Assembly (NCBI RefSeq): GCF_030263935.1
Contig: NZ_CP127162.1
Coordinates: forward strand, 4,875,089-4,939,088
DNA from: Paenibacillus polygoni
GTDB lineage: Bacteria; Bacillota; Bacilli; Paenibacillales; Paenibacillaceae
Reading direction: 5' to 3'
DNA: 64,000 nt
In this document: positions 24,346 to 34,890 of the stretch, piece after piece
Layout of the letters: every line of letters begins with the position of its first letter
Numbering within the stretch: the first letter of the stretch is position 1
Program-made: the position numbers and the translations under genes
The notes under the pieces: generated by a model
Database searches by the model: none
Told to the model about the DNA's origin: nothing
What the model saw: the letters and a program-made list of their open reading frames with translations, nothing else

Positions 24346-24951
24346 CTATTGTTCTGGTGTCAATATAGCCATAAGCTGCTTATACTCATCTTCTGTAAGG
24401 TACTTCGCTATCACCTGCTCCATATCTTGCAGTTCTTGTTCTGTAATCCCATTTTCCATGTTGCTTGCTATGAGCTGCATCTCATCCGTTGGTATTTTAT
24501 TCATCAATAGATCAAAAACTTCGGTCTTCTCTTCATTCGGAATGGTGTCCTTATATTTAGCCATATCATCTGGTGACATAACCACAGGATCCTTTGTTTC
24601 TTCTGGATTGTCAGTACCTTCATCAGGACTTTCCGATAAATCAGGGGCTGAATCCTTGCCAGCACTCGAACTTTCAGGTGAGTTACTACTCTGCTTATTC
24701 GCTGCACGGTCCGGCACTTTTTTCTGTTCCTCTGTACTTTTTTCACTCGTATTGCTAGAGCTAGAGTTCATTCCTAAAGCACCCTGAAAAATAGAAGTCA
24801 GGCCTGTCGGCTGTCCCTCCCATGCAATATTAAAACTAGATAACAGAGACTCTACATAAGATTGTACAATAAGACCTGTTGTCAACAATGTAAGTGTACT
24901 TACCAGCATAACCGTTATTACTATTTTTCCGCACCATTTCAGCCATCTCAT
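24346..24951 (-). CDS. Membrane-anchored hypothetical protein with acidic Ser-rich linker
   Basis: 201 residues. It has one N-terminal membrane helix (about 10-31), an extracytoplasmic low-complexity Ser/Glu/Asp/Pro-rich region (about 60-125), and a helical C-terminal module from about 130 (EVFDLLMNKIPTDEMQLIASNMENG...). The C-terminal module has repeated EL(x)xMExV and LTxxEYxQLM turns and may bind a partner protein. I know no family. It is a single gene between purA and the M23 peptidase, with the terminator above. Confidence 0.75.
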   Translation of the reverse strand: MRWLKWCGKIVITVMLVSTLTLLTTGLIVQSYVESLLSSFNIAWEGQPTGLTSIFQGALGMNSSSSNTSEKSTEEQKKVPDRAANKQSSNSPESSSAGKDSAPDLSESPDEGTDNPEETKDPVVMSPDDMAKYKDTIPNEEKTEVFDLLMNKIPTDEMQLIASNMENGITEQELQDMEQVIAKYLTEDEYKQLMAILTPEQ

Positions 24952-25134
24952 GATTTTAAATGCCTCCTACTGATCAAATTACTCTCCGCCCTGCCCCTCT
25001 TAAAGAGAAGTAGGAATTATAGAAGTGTATAAAATCAGTATTGACGCATGTGGCTCTATTCTATCCTTATTTCTTACCTCAATTTTATGAAATTGATTCT
25101 TTTACTAGAGATGAAGAATAATTCTGCTTTTTAA

Positions 25135-25190
25135 CGAAAAAAGCTCTCCACTTCAACTCCCTAATGACAGGTAGTTGAAAGTAGAGAGCT
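25135..25190 (-). terminator. Terminator of purA
   Basis: A long imperfect hairpin: AGCTCTC (25142-25148) with GAGAGCT (25184-25190) outside, and CTTCAACT with AGTTGAAAG inside. On the minus strand it is followed by TTTTTTCGTT. It lies 56 bp past the purA stop. The rest of 24952-25134 is unremarkable. Confidence 0.8.
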
Positions 25191-25245
25191 CCTATTTAAA
25201 TAGGTTGCTCTGTCCTGCTGCAGACTAAGCTCGGTCTATTTTAGA

Positions 25246-26532
25246 TTATTCGTAAATCGGCAGAATCTGATTCGTTTGCTCACGGTTACGACCTACAGAG
25301 AAAATAGCAATTGGAATTCCTGTAAGCTCAGACACACGTGTTACATAATTGCGTGTATTCTCAGGAAGGTCTTCTAATTTCTTAGCTGCTGTAATATCTT
25401 CACTCCAGCCTGGCATCTCTTCGTATACCGCTTCACATTCAGCCAGCATTTTCAGGCTAGCCGGATAATGGGTAATGAATTCACCGCGATATTTATACCC
25501 TACGCAGATTTTTACCGTATCAAGACCTGTAAGTACATCTAAAGAGTTCAAGGATAAGCCCGTAATTCCGCTGACACGGCGAGCATGACGTACAACAACA
25601 CTATCAAACCAGCCCACACGGCGTGCGCGGCCTGTTACTGTGCCATACTCATGGCCTTTTTCACGAATATAGTCACCGACTTCATTATTAAGTTCGGTTG
25701 GGAAAGGTCCATCGCCAACACGCGTCGTATACGACTTAGCTACACCAATAACCTCTTTAATCTTAGAAGGTCCAACGCCTGAACCAATACATACACCGCC
25801 TGCAGACGGGTTAGAAGAGGTTACGTATGGATAGGTACCTTGGTCGATATCGAGCATTACTCCTTGTGCACCTTCAAACAATACTCGTTTATTCTCATCA
25901 ATTGCATTGTTAAGAACAACGGATGTATCGGTCACATAAGGACGAATGAATTCAGCATACTCGAGGTATTGCTTCAGAATTTCTTCTACATCAAGCGGTT
26001 CTGCACCGTACACTTGCTGAATGACTTGGTTTTTCTCTTTGACCATATGACGGAGTTTTAGTTCAAATTCCTCTGCATCCAAGAGGTCTGCAATTCGGAT
26101 CCCGTTACGAGCTGCTTTGTCCATATAAGCTGGGCCGATTCCTTTACGCGTCGTACCAATTTTATTTGGACCTTTACGCTCTTCTTCCAGTTCATCAAGA
26201 ACCATATGATATGGCAAAATGACATGAGCGCGATCACTAATCACTAAGTTCTTTGTAGAGAATCCATTATCGTGTATATACGTAATTTCTTTAATAAGTG
26301 CCTCTGGATTTACAACCATACCATTCCCAATGACACATGTCTTATCTTCATAAAAAACACCGGATGGAATTAAGCTGAGCTTATATTTCTTATCGTCAAT
26401 CAGGATCGTATGACCTGCATTATTACCTCCTTGGTAGCGAGCTACAACTTCCGCACTTTCTGCCAAATAATCGGTAATTTTGCCTTTGCCTTCGTCTCCC
26501 CATTGTGTCCCCACAACGACTACTGTTGACAT
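25246..26532 (-). CDS. purA: Adenylosuccinate synthetase
   Basis: 428 residues, the usual family length. It joins IMP and aspartate using GTP to form adenylosuccinate, the first committed step to AMP. Motifs: N-terminal [17 protein letters not shown] (P-loop), GNNAGHT, and [21 protein letters not shown] start it at the ATG at 26532, with GGGGG 7 bp upstream; longer in-frame starts have no family homology. Its upstream region holds a promoter and PurBox pair, so it is predicted to be PurR-controlled. Confidence 0.97.
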   Translation of the reverse strand: MSTVVVVGTQWGDEGKGKITDYLAESAEVVARYQGGNNAGHTILIDDKKYKLSLIPSGVFYEDKTCVIGNGMVVNPEALIKEITYIHDNGFSTKNLVISDRAHVILPYHMVLDELEEERKGPNKIGTTRKGIGPAYMDKAARNGIRIADLLDAEEFELKLRHMVKEKNQVIQQVYGAEPLDVEEILKQYLEYAEFIRPYVTDTSVVLNNAIDENKRVLFEGAQGVMLDIDQGTYPYVTSSNPSAGGVCIGSGVGPSKIKEVIGVAKSYTTRVGDGPFPTELNNEVGDYIREKGHEYGTVTGRARRVGWFDSVVVRHARRVSGITGLSLNSLDVLTGLDTVKICVGYKYRGEFITHYPASLKMLAECEAVYEEMPGWSEDITAAKKLEDLPENTRNYVTRVSELTGIPIAIFSVGRNREQTNQILPIYE

Positions 26533-26717
26533 ATTCATTCCCCCGTAAATGTAAATTACAAACCTGTTTATATATTCACTTGGCATTGTTGTCTTCATTC
26601 ATAGCTGTCTATGAATAATTCATAAAACGTCAGAACAGTAAAAACTACGTTACTTCATTTGTAACGTTATAGATCATCTTTATATCTGGTACGTTTGCTG
26701 CTAAAAGCAGCAATTCA

Positions 26718-26746
26718 AGTTTACCAGTCGCCCAAAGCAAAGTCAA
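26718..26746 (-). promoter_or_regulatory. SigA-type promoter of purA
   Basis: On the minus strand: TTGACT (26746-26741), 17-bp spacer, TAAACT (26723-26718). It predicts a 5' UTR of about 175 nt, which contains a perfect 7-bp hairpin ACGTTAC/GTAACGT (26647-26667). Confidence 0.7.
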
Positions 26747-26750
26747 ACAT

Positions 26751-26794
26751 AAAAACGAACGATTATACATAACTTAAATGTATTGTTCGGGATT
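26751..26794. promoter_or_regulatory. Pair of inverted PurBoxes (PurR operator) upstream of purA
   Basis: Box 1 (26751-26763, plus strand) AAAAACGAACGAT matches the Bacillus PurBox AWWWCCGAACWWT at 11 of 13 positions. Box 2 (26782-26794, minus strand) AATCCCGAACAAT matches at 12 of 13. They are inverted and 18 bp apart, as in PurR operators, and lie immediately upstream of the purA -35 element. No purR gene is in the window. Confidence 0.7.
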
Positions 26795-26815
26795 AGAAGT
26801 GGTTGTCCAAAAAAA

Positions 26816-26853
26816 ATCCACTGTCCCGTGTATAATAACACTAGTCAGTGGAT
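26816..26853 (-). terminator. Terminator of dnaB
   Basis: ATCCACTG pairs with CAGTGGAT (8 bp), enclosing a further partly complementary loop. On the minus strand the stem is followed by TTTTTTTTGG. It lies 28 bp after the dnaB stop. Confidence 0.85.
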
Positions 26854-26881
26854 CTCTTATCTATCTTATATTCCATATGGA

Positions 26882-28243
26882 TTACCCAGCAAAGGCATCC
26901 GCATGAACTCGCTCATAGTTTACGAACTTATTAAAGTTTTTCAAGAATACAAGCTCAACGGTTCCTACCGGACCGTTACGCTGTTTAGCAATAATGATCT
27001 CGATAATATTTTTCTTCTCTGTATCCTGATTATAGTAATCATCACGATACAAAAAGGCAACAATATCAGCATCTTGCTCGATGGAACCTGATTCACGAAG
27101 GTCACTCATCATCGGACGTTTATCCTGCCGCTGTTCTACACCACGACTAAGCTGCGAGAGCGCAATAACAGGAACGTCTAGTTCACGGGCAATTTGCTTA
27201 AGGGTACGGGAGATTTCAGATACTTCCTGCTGACGGTTCTCGCCGCTCTTGCCGCGTCCCTGGATCAGCTGGAGATAATCGATCACAATCATACCGAGTC
27301 CCTTTTCCTTCTTAAGACGGCGACATTTAGCCCGAATATCCGCAACGGTGATTCCTGGTGTATCATCAATGTAAATCTCTGCTTCCGATAAAGCAGCAAT
27401 CCCCATTGTCAGCTTGGACCAATCGTCGTCACCTTTAAACTCCCCGTTACGCATGACATTCGCATCGAGGTTAGCTTCTGCACAGATCATCCGCTGTACC
27501 AGCTGAGCGGCTGACATCTCGAGACTGAAGATAGCTACTGTCTCGTTTGCTCTTACCGCTACGTTCTGTGCAATGTTGAGGGCAAATGCCGTCTTCCCTA
27601 CAGAAGGACGTGCCGCAACGATAATGAGGTCATTTCGCTGAAAACCACTCGTCATTTTGTCCAAATCCACAAAGCCGGAAGGAATCCCTGTTGTATTCCC
27701 CTTGTTCTGATAAAGGGTTTCTACTTTATCAAACACTTCCATGAGCACATCTCTAATGGCAATAAAGCCGCTGCTGGATCGGCGATTGGAAATCTCAAGG
27801 ATTTTCCGCTCGGCATCACTAAGCATTCCTGACACATCTTCTCCGCCAGCATACCCTTCACTTACAATGGTAGTCGCTGTTCGAATAAGTCTACGGAGCA
27901 TCGATTTTTCTTCAATAATCTGCGCATAATAATCCACATTAGCCGCTGTTGGAACAGCTTGAGCCAATTTTGCAAGGTAGCTTACCCCGCCGATATCCTC
28001 AAGCTGCCCTTTATCCTGCATAAGCGAGGTGAGCGTGATAAGGTCAATTGGCTGGTTATCTTCACTAAGCTGAATCATGGATTCATAGATTAACTGATGA
28101 GACTTGTCGTAGAAATCTTCAGTCGATACCCGCTCCATAGCGGTAATCAAAGCCTCTGCTTGTAAAAGAATAGCACCTAGAACGGCCTGCTCTGCTTCAA
28201 GGTTTTGCGGTGGAACCCGGTCGAAATAAATCTCGCCGCCCAT
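26882..28243 (-). CDS. dnaB: Replicative DNA helicase DnaB (DnaC in B. subtilis naming)
   Basis: 453 residues. An N-terminal helical domain (DRVPPQNLEAEQAVLGAILL...) that binds primase is followed by a linker and a RecA-like motor with Walker A ARPSVGKTAFAL, Walker B region MIVIDYLQLIQG, and arginine-finger region. The hexameric helicase unwinds DNA at the fork. It lies immediately downstream of rplI (1-bp gap), the standard arrangement in Bacillales. Confidence 0.97.
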   Translation of the reverse strand: MGGEIYFDRVPPQNLEAEQAVLGAILLQAEALITAMERVSTEDFYDKSHQLIYESMIQLSEDNQPIDLITLTSLMQDKGQLEDIGGVSYLAKLAQAVPTAANVDYYAQIIEEKSMLRRLIRTATTIVSEGYAGGEDVSGMLSDAERKILEISNRRSSSGFIAIRDVLMEVFDKVETLYQNKGNTTGIPSGFVDLDKMTSGFQRNDLIIVAARPSVGKTAFALNIAQNVAVRANETVAIFSLEMSAAQLVQRMICAEANLDANVMRNGEFKGDDDWSKLTMGIAALSEAEIYIDDTPGITVADIRAKCRRLKKEKGLGMIVIDYLQLIQGRGKSGENRQQEVSEISRTLKQIARELDVPVIALSQLSRGVEQRQDKRPMMSDLRESGSIEQDADIVAFLYRDDYYNQDTEKKNIIEIIIAKQRNGPVGTVELVFLKNFNKFVNYERVHADAFAG

Positions 28244-28244
28244 C

Positions 28245-28688
28245 TTATTCCTCCGTCACTTGGACCTTGAGCGTGGCTTTGACATCCGGATGGAGTTTAA
28301 CACTCATCTGTGTAACCCCAAGGGTACGAATCGGTTCATCCAGCTCGATTTTCCGTTTATCAATTTTATAACCTTGTTTACCCAGCGCTTCTGCGATCTG
28401 TTTGCTTGTAATAGCTCCAAACAATTTACCGCCTTCACCCGCTTTAGCTTTCAGTTCCACCGTTACAGTTTCCAACTTTTTACCGAGTGCTACAGCTTCT
28501 TCTTTTTCTTGCTGTTTACGTTTCTGCTCCGCAGCATTTTGGTTTTCCAGCACTTTTACGTTACCTTCTGTTGCCGGACGCGCAAGTCCTCTTGGCAGCA
28601 AGAAGTTTGATGCGTAACCTTCAGACACCTCTTTAACTTGACCTTTTTTCCCTTGACCTTTTACATCTTTTATAAAAATGACTTTCAT
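28245..28688 (-). CDS. rplI: 50S ribosomal protein L9
   Basis: 147 residues. The N-terminal L9 domain starts [36 protein letters not shown], followed by the long connecting helix (about 40-75) and the C-terminal domain. It binds 23S rRNA near the L1 stalk and affects reading-frame maintenance. The start overlaps the gdpP stop (ATGA, 4 bp), so the two are co-translated. Confidence 0.97.
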   Translation of the reverse strand: MKVIFIKDVKGQGKKGQVKEVSEGYASNFLLPRGLARPATEGNVKVLENQNAAEQKRKQQEKEEAVALGKKLETVTVELKAKAGEGGKLFGAITSKQIAEALGKQGYKIDKRKIELDEPIRTLGVTQMSVKLHPDVKATLKVQVTEE

Positions 28689-30682
28689 TCGAACAACCCC
28701 TCTTCCTTCTCGATTTCAGAAAGTACATCTAACAAACGTGATTCTGCCTCTTTAATCGGCATGTCTAGCTGAACAGCCGCATTCGTTAAATGACCGCCGC
28801 CTCCAAGTCGTTCCATAACAACTTGAACATTCATTTTACCAAGAGAACGGGCACTGATGCCAATTAATCCATCCGGACGTTCACTAACAACGAAGGAAGC
28901 AACGACATCGGTCATATTAAGTAATGAGTCTGCCACCTGTGCAATGAGCAATTGCGAAATTATCTGTCCTTCTTCCGTAACAGCTACTGCAATATGCCCA
29001 TGAATCATTTTAGCATGTTTTATGATTTCTGCTTTCGCAATATATTCCTGGAGATCCTCTTTGAGCAAACGTTGCACCAGAATGGAATCTGCACCAGATC
29101 GTCTTAAGTAACCTGCCGCTTCAAACGTTCTTGAACCGGTATGAATTGCAAAATGCTTCGTATCCACCGTAATCCCTGCCAGCAGTGCGGTGGCTTCCAG
29201 TGGTCTGAGCTGTAATTTATCATGAATATACTGTAATAGCTCTGTGACGAGTTCAGCAGCTGAGGAGGCATATGGCTCCAAATAGATCAGCACTGCGTCA
29301 TTTATAAATTCTTCTCCTCGGCGGTGATGGTCGACCACCACTACACGAGAAGCCTCTTGTACAAGTCTAGGTTCAATCGTCATGGATGCTTTGTGTGTAT
29401 CGACGACGACAAGTAGACTATGCTCTGTGATCATCTGCTGTGCTTCTTCCGGTGTAATAAACGAATGACCGATCTGCTCGTCTTTATACACCTGCTCCAT
29501 CAATCGTTCAATCGATGGATTCGATTCATCGAGCACAATGTAGGCATCCACATGATATAGATTAGCAGCTTTCCATATCCCAATGGAAGCCCCGATCGCA
29601 TCCATATCTGGGATTTTGTGCCCCATAATAAAGACCTGGTCGCTCTCTTGCATGAGATCACGCAGAGCATGCGCAATAACCCTTGCTCTTACCCGAGTTC
29701 TTTTTTCCACGGCATTGGTTTTACCGCCATAAAAAGAAAGTCGTTGACCCGCTTTTACTGCAGCCTGATCTCCGCCCCGCCCAAGCGCCATATCGAGACT
29801 GGACTGAGCAAGCTCTCCAAGCTCACGGATGCTGTCTGAACCGTAGGCAAGACCAATACTGAGCGTCATAGGAACCTTCAAATCGGCTGTCATCTCCCGA
29901 ATATCATCGAGGATAATAAAGCGACTCATCTCAAGATCCTGCAAGGAATTATGATTAAGAATCATTAGATAACGTTCTGAAGACAAACGTCTTAGATAGA
30001 TATTGAAGTCCTTAGCCCAGGAAGTAATCTCACTTGCTGCACGAGCAGTTAGGGCAGTGCGCTGCTGGTCATCCATGCCTTGGGATGCTTCATCCAGATT
30101 ATCCAGCATGATAATACCAAGCGCTATTTTTTCTTTCTCATATTTATCCCGAAGTGTTGCAAGCTCAGTTGTTTCATAAATGTAGATCAGCCGCTCTTCT
30201 GGATAATGTCTTAGATCATATACTTGTTCATTCATCCGATATTCAAATTGGATATCATGAGGATGATCCTTATGATGATCTTTTTTGTCTTTGTCTTTTA
30301 CCTTAAAGGGCAATTGTGGAAAAAGGGTCGCCAGATCACTGCCAATCAGTGTTTTCTCACCAAACATACGAGAGACAAAGCGGTTGTTCCACTCGATAGA
30401 GCGGTCCTCACTGTATAGTACAATCCCAAGCGGCAAGTTACTGACGACTTCTCCTTCTACCCTTTTAATACGTAGGTTTAGTCCGCCTATATACTGATTC
30501 AGCTCTCTTCGAAAATCAAGCTCAGCTTTGACCATTACGAAACCAAGAATCGCCACAAGGACAAGACAGACAAGACCAAGCGGCCAATTATAGGCAACGA
30601 GAAATGCATCCAGAATGAGTAATAAAGCAAACGCCCAGACGGTCTGGTATCCGTGCCAGCGTTTTAAAAGAAATTTAGGCAT
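28685..30682 (-). CDS. gdpP: Cyclic-di-AMP phosphodiesterase GdpP (YybT)
   Basis: 665 residues. Two N-terminal membrane helices (about 12-50), a PAS domain (about 80-150), a degenerate GGDEF domain (about 170-300), then DHH (VVDHHRRG) and DHHA1 ([10 protein letters not shown]) phosphodiesterase domains. It hydrolyses c-di-AMP, a wall and potassium homeostasis signal. It lies in the order yybS-gdpP-rplI-dnaB as in B. subtilis. Confidence 0.95.
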   Translation of the reverse strand: MPKFLLKRWHGYQTVWAFALLLILDAFLVAYNWPLGLVCLVLVAILGFVMVKAELDFRRELNQYIGGLNLRIKRVEGEVVSNLPLGIVLYSEDRSIEWNNRFVSRMFGEKTLIGSDLATLFPQLPFKVKDKDKKDHHKDHPHDIQFEYRMNEQVYDLRHYPEERLIYIYETTELATLRDKYEKEKIALGIIMLDNLDEASQGMDDQQRTALTARAASEITSWAKDFNIYLRRLSSERYLMILNHNSLQDLEMSRFIILDDIREMTADLKVPMTLSIGLAYGSDSIRELGELAQSSLDMALGRGGDQAAVKAGQRLSFYGGKTNAVEKRTRVRARVIAHALRDLMQESDQVFIMGHKIPDMDAIGASIGIWKAANLYHVDAYIVLDESNPSIERLMEQVYKDEQIGHSFITPEEAQQMITEHSLLVVVDTHKASMTIEPRLVQEASRVVVVDHHRRGEEFINDAVLIYLEPYASSAAELVTELLQYIHDKLQLRPLEATALLAGITVDTKHFAIHTGSRTFEAAGYLRRSGADSILVQRLLKEDLQEYIAKAEIIKHAKMIHGHIAVAVTEEGQIISQLLIAQVADSLLNMTDVVASFVVSERPDGLIGISARSLGKMNVQVVMERLGGGGHLTNAAVQLDMPIKEAESRLLDVLSEIEKEEGLFE

Positions 30683-30693
30683 TAAAATTCATC

Positions 30694-31614
30694 CTATCGT
30701 TTTGGTCTGGAAATGGCTTCACGGAGTGGAAAAGCAAGATCAATAATCCCGATAATCCGCATGGGTCCAATCAGAACCGTCGCTGCTGCAAGCAAGAAAG
30801 GCAGAATAGGATGCCATTTTTTTGTATGAGCAACATAGAAGAAGAAGCCGACGGCTTGAATCATAAAACAGAAATTAATCAGCGGAACGAAATTAAGAGC
30901 AATCATCGTCATAAAGCTAGATCCCGAGCCATCTGCAACAAGTTGTAGAATAATACCTATAAAATAATACCAAATTAAAGCTTTTGGTAATCTCCACTCT
31001 CGTGCAGGTTTTAGTCTTGGTACATGAACGCCAAGTCGACTAAGCACCGGACGAGCAATAGAGTGTGTTATAGACGCCATAATAAAAGAAGTAACAATCA
31101 GAGCAAACGGAATCATCTGTACCGTTGTTGTTTTAATACGCTCTGCCATTTCTTCATCTATCACGAGTCCATTGGTGAGTGCATTGTTACCGCCGGCTTC
31201 GGTCACCGGAGTGAGGGTGAGAGTAACAACATCCTTCATATATCCTTGAAAATCAAACTGAAAAATAGTGGTGCTAATCAGCAGCAACAACAAAAATTCA
31301 GCAAGAATCGTACCCGTACCTGCCATAAGTGTATTCAGTGCCGGCTTTTTGTTTTTGTAGAAATGCCCCATCACAATAGCTGGTATCAAAAAGAAGATGG
31401 ATAACAGCAAATAAAAAGGCTCTACAATAAAAGCAATCAGAGCCACAGGGATAATATGCAGGCAGAAGGCTTTCAGGCTTAGTGAGCCGTACAGAATCAC
31501 CCCAGGCAGAATAATCAAAAATACACTAATAGCTGTCAGCGGCGGAGTCAGCAGTGATAACAAAAGCACTAGATAAACGATACTCCATATAGCTGTTGAC
31601 CAGCGAAATTTCAA
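30694..31614 (-). CDS. yybS: DUF2232 membrane protein (YybS)
   Basis: 306 residues with about eight hydrophobic segments, matching the YybS/DUF2232 family that lies ahead of gdpP in Bacillales. The function is unknown, though the family resembles S-component-like small-molecule transporter subunits. It is 11 bp upstream of gdpP and 6 bp downstream of the MazG-like gene, so the three form one operon. Confidence 0.9.
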   Translation of the reverse strand: MKFRWSTAIWSIVYLVLLLSLLTPPLTAISVFLIILPGVILYGSLSLKAFCLHIIPVALIAFIVEPFYLLLSIFFLIPAIVMGHFYKNKKPALNTLMAGTGTILAEFLLLLLISTTIFQFDFQGYMKDVVTLTLTPVTEAGGNNALTNGLVIDEEMAERIKTTTVQMIPFALIVTSFIMASITHSIARPVLSRLGVHVPRLKPAREWRLPKALIWYYFIGIILQLVADGSGSSFMTMIALNFVPLINFCFMIQAVGFFFYVAHTKKWHPILPFLLAAATVLIGPMRIIGIIDLAFPLREAISRPKR

Positions 31615-31620
31615 ATGTTT

Positions 31621-31923
31621 TCACCTCTTACGCATATGATCTTCGAGAGCAGAAATATCTTTATACCAGTCTTCAAGCTGGTGACCTTCCTGTTTGTGTT
31701 TTTTCAGCTTCTCGATGAGCAGATCATCCATATCTTTAAAAGAAATCCCAAGCCTTCTCCCCAGGATGTAACTGCTCATGATGAGACTTGCAAGACTATC
31801 GCTGATTCGCGCTGTGCTTCCTTCCCAAAGCGCTTTAAACAAACGTGACACTTGATCCAGCATTTCCGTTTTAAGCCATTCAATCACTTTCGCGCGTTTC
31901 GCTACATCCAGTTCTTTTGGCAT
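31621..31923 (-). CDS. MazG-like protein
   Basis: 100 residues when started at the ATG at 31923 (MPKELDVAKRAKVIEWLK...); a longer frame to 31989 lacks support. All-helical, with the MazG-type pattern EWLKTEMLDQVSRLFKALWEG, LASLIMSSYILGRRLGISFKDMDDLLIEKLKKH and an acidic/basic C-terminus. MazG-like proteins are NTP pyrophosphohydrolase relatives; the metal-binding E-x-x-E residues are not obvious here, so it may have another role. First gene of the yybS-gdpP block. Confidence 0.7.
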   Translation of the reverse strand: MPKELDVAKRAKVIEWLKTEMLDQVSRLFKALWEGSTARISDSLASLIMSSYILGRRLGISFKDMDDLLIEKLKKHKQEGHQLEDWYKDISALEDHMRKR

Positions 31924-32042
31924 GCTTATGATCGTCACACTCCCGTGAAAAGCTTTATTCTCCATTATAGCATAAAAGGGAATATCCATAAAAAGGACTG
32001 CTCGGAATCTCTTGTATTAAAAATAAGACCTTTTCCTCTATT

Positions 32043-32474
32043 TTAACCTGAATTCGTATTAAGCGATTCTTTCTCCACCATATTTTCGCAATATTCAATA
32101 ATTTGGCTGCGACGTACAATCCCGATAAACCGATCCATATCATCCACAACCGGTACGAAGTTTTGTGCTTTTGCGAGATTAATTAAATCCCCCATGTTCG
32201 CATTAATGGAAACCGGTTTGATATTTACTCGGAGAGGCACATCCTTGAGGTAAAATTTCGAAGCGTTTTCAAATGTAATCTCTCCCTTAGAATTCTTCAT
32301 ATGCCATAGAAGGTCTCCCTCTGTTACTGTACCTTTGTATTTTCCGTCTTTCGTCAAAATAGGAACTGCAGTAAAGCGGTGATATTCCATCCGTTCAAGG
32401 GTCTGTCTCAGCGTTGCATCTGAGGTAACTGTTGCTACCTCCTGTTTGGGCAGCAAGAAAAAAGCAATATTCAT
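32043..32474 (-). CDS. CBS-domain protein
   Basis: 143 residues built from two CBS motifs: TLRQTLERMEYHRFTAVPILTKDGKYKGTVTEGDLLWH (first) and a second around NMGDLINLAKAQNFVPVVDDMDRFIGIVRRSQII. CBS pairs bind adenine nucleotides, including c-di-AMP in some Firmicutes (the CbpB/YkuL type). It lies two genes upstream of gdpP, which makes a c-di-AMP sensor attractive but unproven. No other domain is attached. Confidence 0.88.
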   Translation of the reverse strand: MNIAFFLLPKQEVATVTSDATLRQTLERMEYHRFTAVPILTKDGKYKGTVTEGDLLWHMKNSKGEITFENASKFYLKDVPLRVNIKPVSINANMGDLINLAKAQNFVPVVDDMDRFIGIVRRSQIIEYCENMVEKESLNTNSG

Positions 32475-32580
32475 AACTAAACACTTCCTCCTTATGTTAA
32501 GGCAATAGTAAAGTATTTGTATCTCTTACATATTGCGGGGTTACTTCTTACTTACTACCATTATATTCTCATAACACAAC

Positions 32581-32623
32581 AAAATCAGCACCAGACTTAA
32601 AGAAATAATCGTCCAGTGCTGAT
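32581..32623 (-). terminator. Terminator of the LCP gene
   Basis: ATCAGCACCAGAC (32584-32596) pairs with GTCCAGTGCTGAT (32611-32623) with one or two mismatches. On the minus strand it is followed by TTTTG. It lies 12 bp after the LCP stop. Confidence 0.75.
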
Positions 32624-32634
32624 CTTCTGTCCAC

Positions 32635-33675
32635 CTATTCTGTATCCTTACTCTTTATATCGTCCGTGTTCGGTTTCATTAATGTCTCTGCAGTCGTATT
32701 TGGATCAAGCCAGTTACTAATCAGCTCTTTCGCATACGCCAGATAATCTTCATCTACATCATCATAGAAGATTCCATTCTTTCTTACCCCTTCACCCATA
32801 ATAGTGAAACTAGAAATTTCAGGGCTGCTCTGAGTAAGAACTTGTTTAGCTAGGTCGATAATAAAAGAAGGCTGCATATTGGTTTGGAAATTATCGCCCA
32901 TAATATCGAACAGTTCAGGAATGTTTGAAATTTGACTAAGATTCAGCATTTTTTTAGCAACTGCATTTAAAAAGATCTGCTGACGCTTTGTCCGGTTGAA
33001 GTCACTGTCTTCGCGATAACGAACATAATAGAGTGCTTCCTCTCCGCTATACAGCGGCTTACCGCCTTCAATGGTAAACTGAACATGATTTGGGTTCTTG
33101 TTAACAATATCTTCTTCGATCGGCAGTTCAATACCGCCAATTGCGTCGACAACTTCCTGAATGGCAGTAAAGTTTACCGTTGCATAGTAATCAATTTCCT
33201 TCTCCAGGAAATTTTCAACGGTGTTAATTGACATCTCCTCTTCACCAAAAGCAAAAGCATGAGTGAGTTTATCATAATCATCTTCACCGTCTTTATTTGC
33301 ATCATGCCCTATAATTTGTACATACGTATCACGGGGAATCGAGACAAGCAGGACTTTTGATTCTTTAGGACGAACCACCGAATAAATAACGGTATCGGAG
33401 CGACCACGCGTTTTCTCATACGGTCTTGCATCCGTTCCTAGTAACAGAACAGAAAATGGTTTTTCTTGATATACGATAGGCTCGGCATTAGCTTCACCTC
33501 TATATGATTTCTCAAGCTGATTTTTTACAGTATCGGATAAGAACAAATCAAATGCTGCAAGAGCAATTTTTTGTCTAAAAGGATAGGCTACCGCGACTAA
33601 TACAACAAGGGTTACAAGCGTGATCAGTAAACCCTTTTTTTTATTGCGTTGCTTTCTTCTTGATCTAGATCTCAT
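32635..33675 (-). CDS. LytR-CpsA-Psr (LCP) family cell-wall glycopolymer transferase
   Basis: 346 residues. A cytoplasmic Arg/Lys-rich N-terminus, one membrane helix (about 15-36), then an extracytoplasmic LCP domain with GTDARPYEKTRGRSDTVIYSV, the catalytic-type Arg/Asp residues of the family, RDTYVQI and DVDFNRTKRQQ. LCP enzymes attach wall teichoic acid or other polymers to peptidoglycan. It is monocistronic with its own terminator. Confidence 0.92.
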   Translation of the reverse strand: MRSRSRRKQRNKKKGLLITLVTLVVLVAVAYPFRQKIALAAFDLFLSDTVKNQLEKSYRGEANAEPIVYQEKPFSVLLLGTDARPYEKTRGRSDTVIYSVVRPKESKVLLVSIPRDTYVQIIGHDANKDGEDDYDKLTHAFAFGEEEMSINTVENFLEKEIDYYATVNFTAIQEVVDAIGGIELPIEEDIVNKNPNHVQFTIEGGKPLYSGEEALYYVRYREDSDFNRTKRQQIFLNAVAKKMLNLSQISNIPELFDIMGDNFQTNMQPSFIIDLAKQVLTQSSPEISSFTIMGEGVRKNGIFYDDVDEDYLAYAKELISNWLDPNTTAETLMKPNTDDIKSKDTE

Positions 33676-33954
33676 TGGTTCATTCCTTCTCTTAGTATGG
33701 GGGCTACAATCCTATTTTCTATTTTAGTAGGCACTAGAGGTCACAGGAGACAAATTACTCGTAATCATTCTTTCTATACGGACTGCCTCACTCTATAATG
33801 TCCTATTATTTTTTATCGTGCAACTTGTACATTTTGCTATATTACCATATTAATCTGTAAGACCGCACCATGCAAATTGTCATATTTCTCCGTATTTTGT
33901 AACCTTTTCGGTTTATTTCTAGGAAATAGAGAAGGGATTCCCTAACATTTTGAA

Positions 33955-34890
33955 TTAAATAGAGGGTCTTTGAATAACTTGAAGCCACGTCGAAGCCCAG
34001 TTTTGGGTCCACTCTTTTGCACTATAGGCGTGAGCAAATCCATAGTCAAACAATTGCTTGGCTTCTTCAAAACGCTGTTCTTTGGTTTCTGCTCCCATGA
34101 TAATAGCAATCAATCGTTGCCCGTTCTTTTTCACCGTACTTGATAAGCAATAACCTGCATCTTCTGTATAGCCCGTTTTAAGGCCATCTGCCCCGCTGTA
34201 AGCATATGGACCCTTTACATTGTCCAGCATCCAGTTGGTATTACTCATATATAATCCTTTGTTTCGTAATTCAACTTGAGTCTGGCTTGAAAGTTTTAAA
34301 ATTTCAGGATGTTGTTTAATAAGGTGAGCGGAGAGTTTAGCAACATCTTTTGCCGTCATATAGTTCTCAGAGGGTCCACCAGATAAAGACGAAGACCCTG
34401 TCGCATTATTATATTTTGTATGTACAGACAGTCCAATAGACCTCGCTCTTCTATTCATTTCTTCTACAAAACGTTCTTCAGAGCCAAATGCATGCTCTGC
34501 TAGAGCAATCGTTGCATCATTTGCAGAATAAACAGAGATGACCTTGAGTAGTTCGTTGACTGTAAATTGATCATTTTCATTTAGAGATACATTAATACCA
34601 GCAGATGTCGCAGCATGTTTGCTGATCGTTACAATGTCACTTCTAGAAATATGTCCGGCATTCAATTCGTCCAGGATAATAAGCTGTGTCATTAATTTGG
34701 ATAAGCTTGCTGCAGGCAAAGGGTGATCCCCATTAGAACTAACGATAACTTCACCTGAAGAAGCGTCCATGAGCAGGGCAGCACTAGATTGAATAGATGG
34801 TTTTCCTACTAAGCTTTCTGGCCTTATACCTATAAATATGACAGCGATGAGAACAACCAGTATACTGCTTCGCAGGATCCATTTCTTCAT
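33955..34890 (-). CDS. D-alanyl-D-alanine carboxypeptidase (S11, DacA/DacF-like)
   Basis: 311 residues from the ATG at 34890, preceded by GGGGGAG; a longer frame to 34908 is unlikely. N-terminal signal/anchor helix (6-21) and a penicillin-binding-type domain with S62-L-S-K65, S122-A-N124 and K238-T-G240. Removes the terminal D-Ala of peptidoglycan pentapeptides at the cell surface. It lacks the C-terminal beta domain of classic DacA, giving the short form (about 310 residues). Confidence 0.92.
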   Translation of the reverse strand: MKKWILRSSILVVLIAVIFIGIRPESLVGKPSIQSSAALLMDASSGEVIVSSNGDHPLPAASLSKLMTQLIILDELNAGHISRSDIVTISKHAATSAGINVSLNENDQFTVNELLKVISVYSANDATIALAEHAFGSEERFVEEMNRRARSIGLSVHTKYNNATGSSSLSGGPSENYMTAKDVAKLSAHLIKQHPEILKLSSQTQVELRNKGLYMSNTNWMLDNVKGPYAYSGADGLKTGYTEDAGYCLSSTVKKNGQRLIAIIMGAETKEQRFEEAKQLFDYGFAHAYSAKEWTQNWASTWLQVIQRPSI

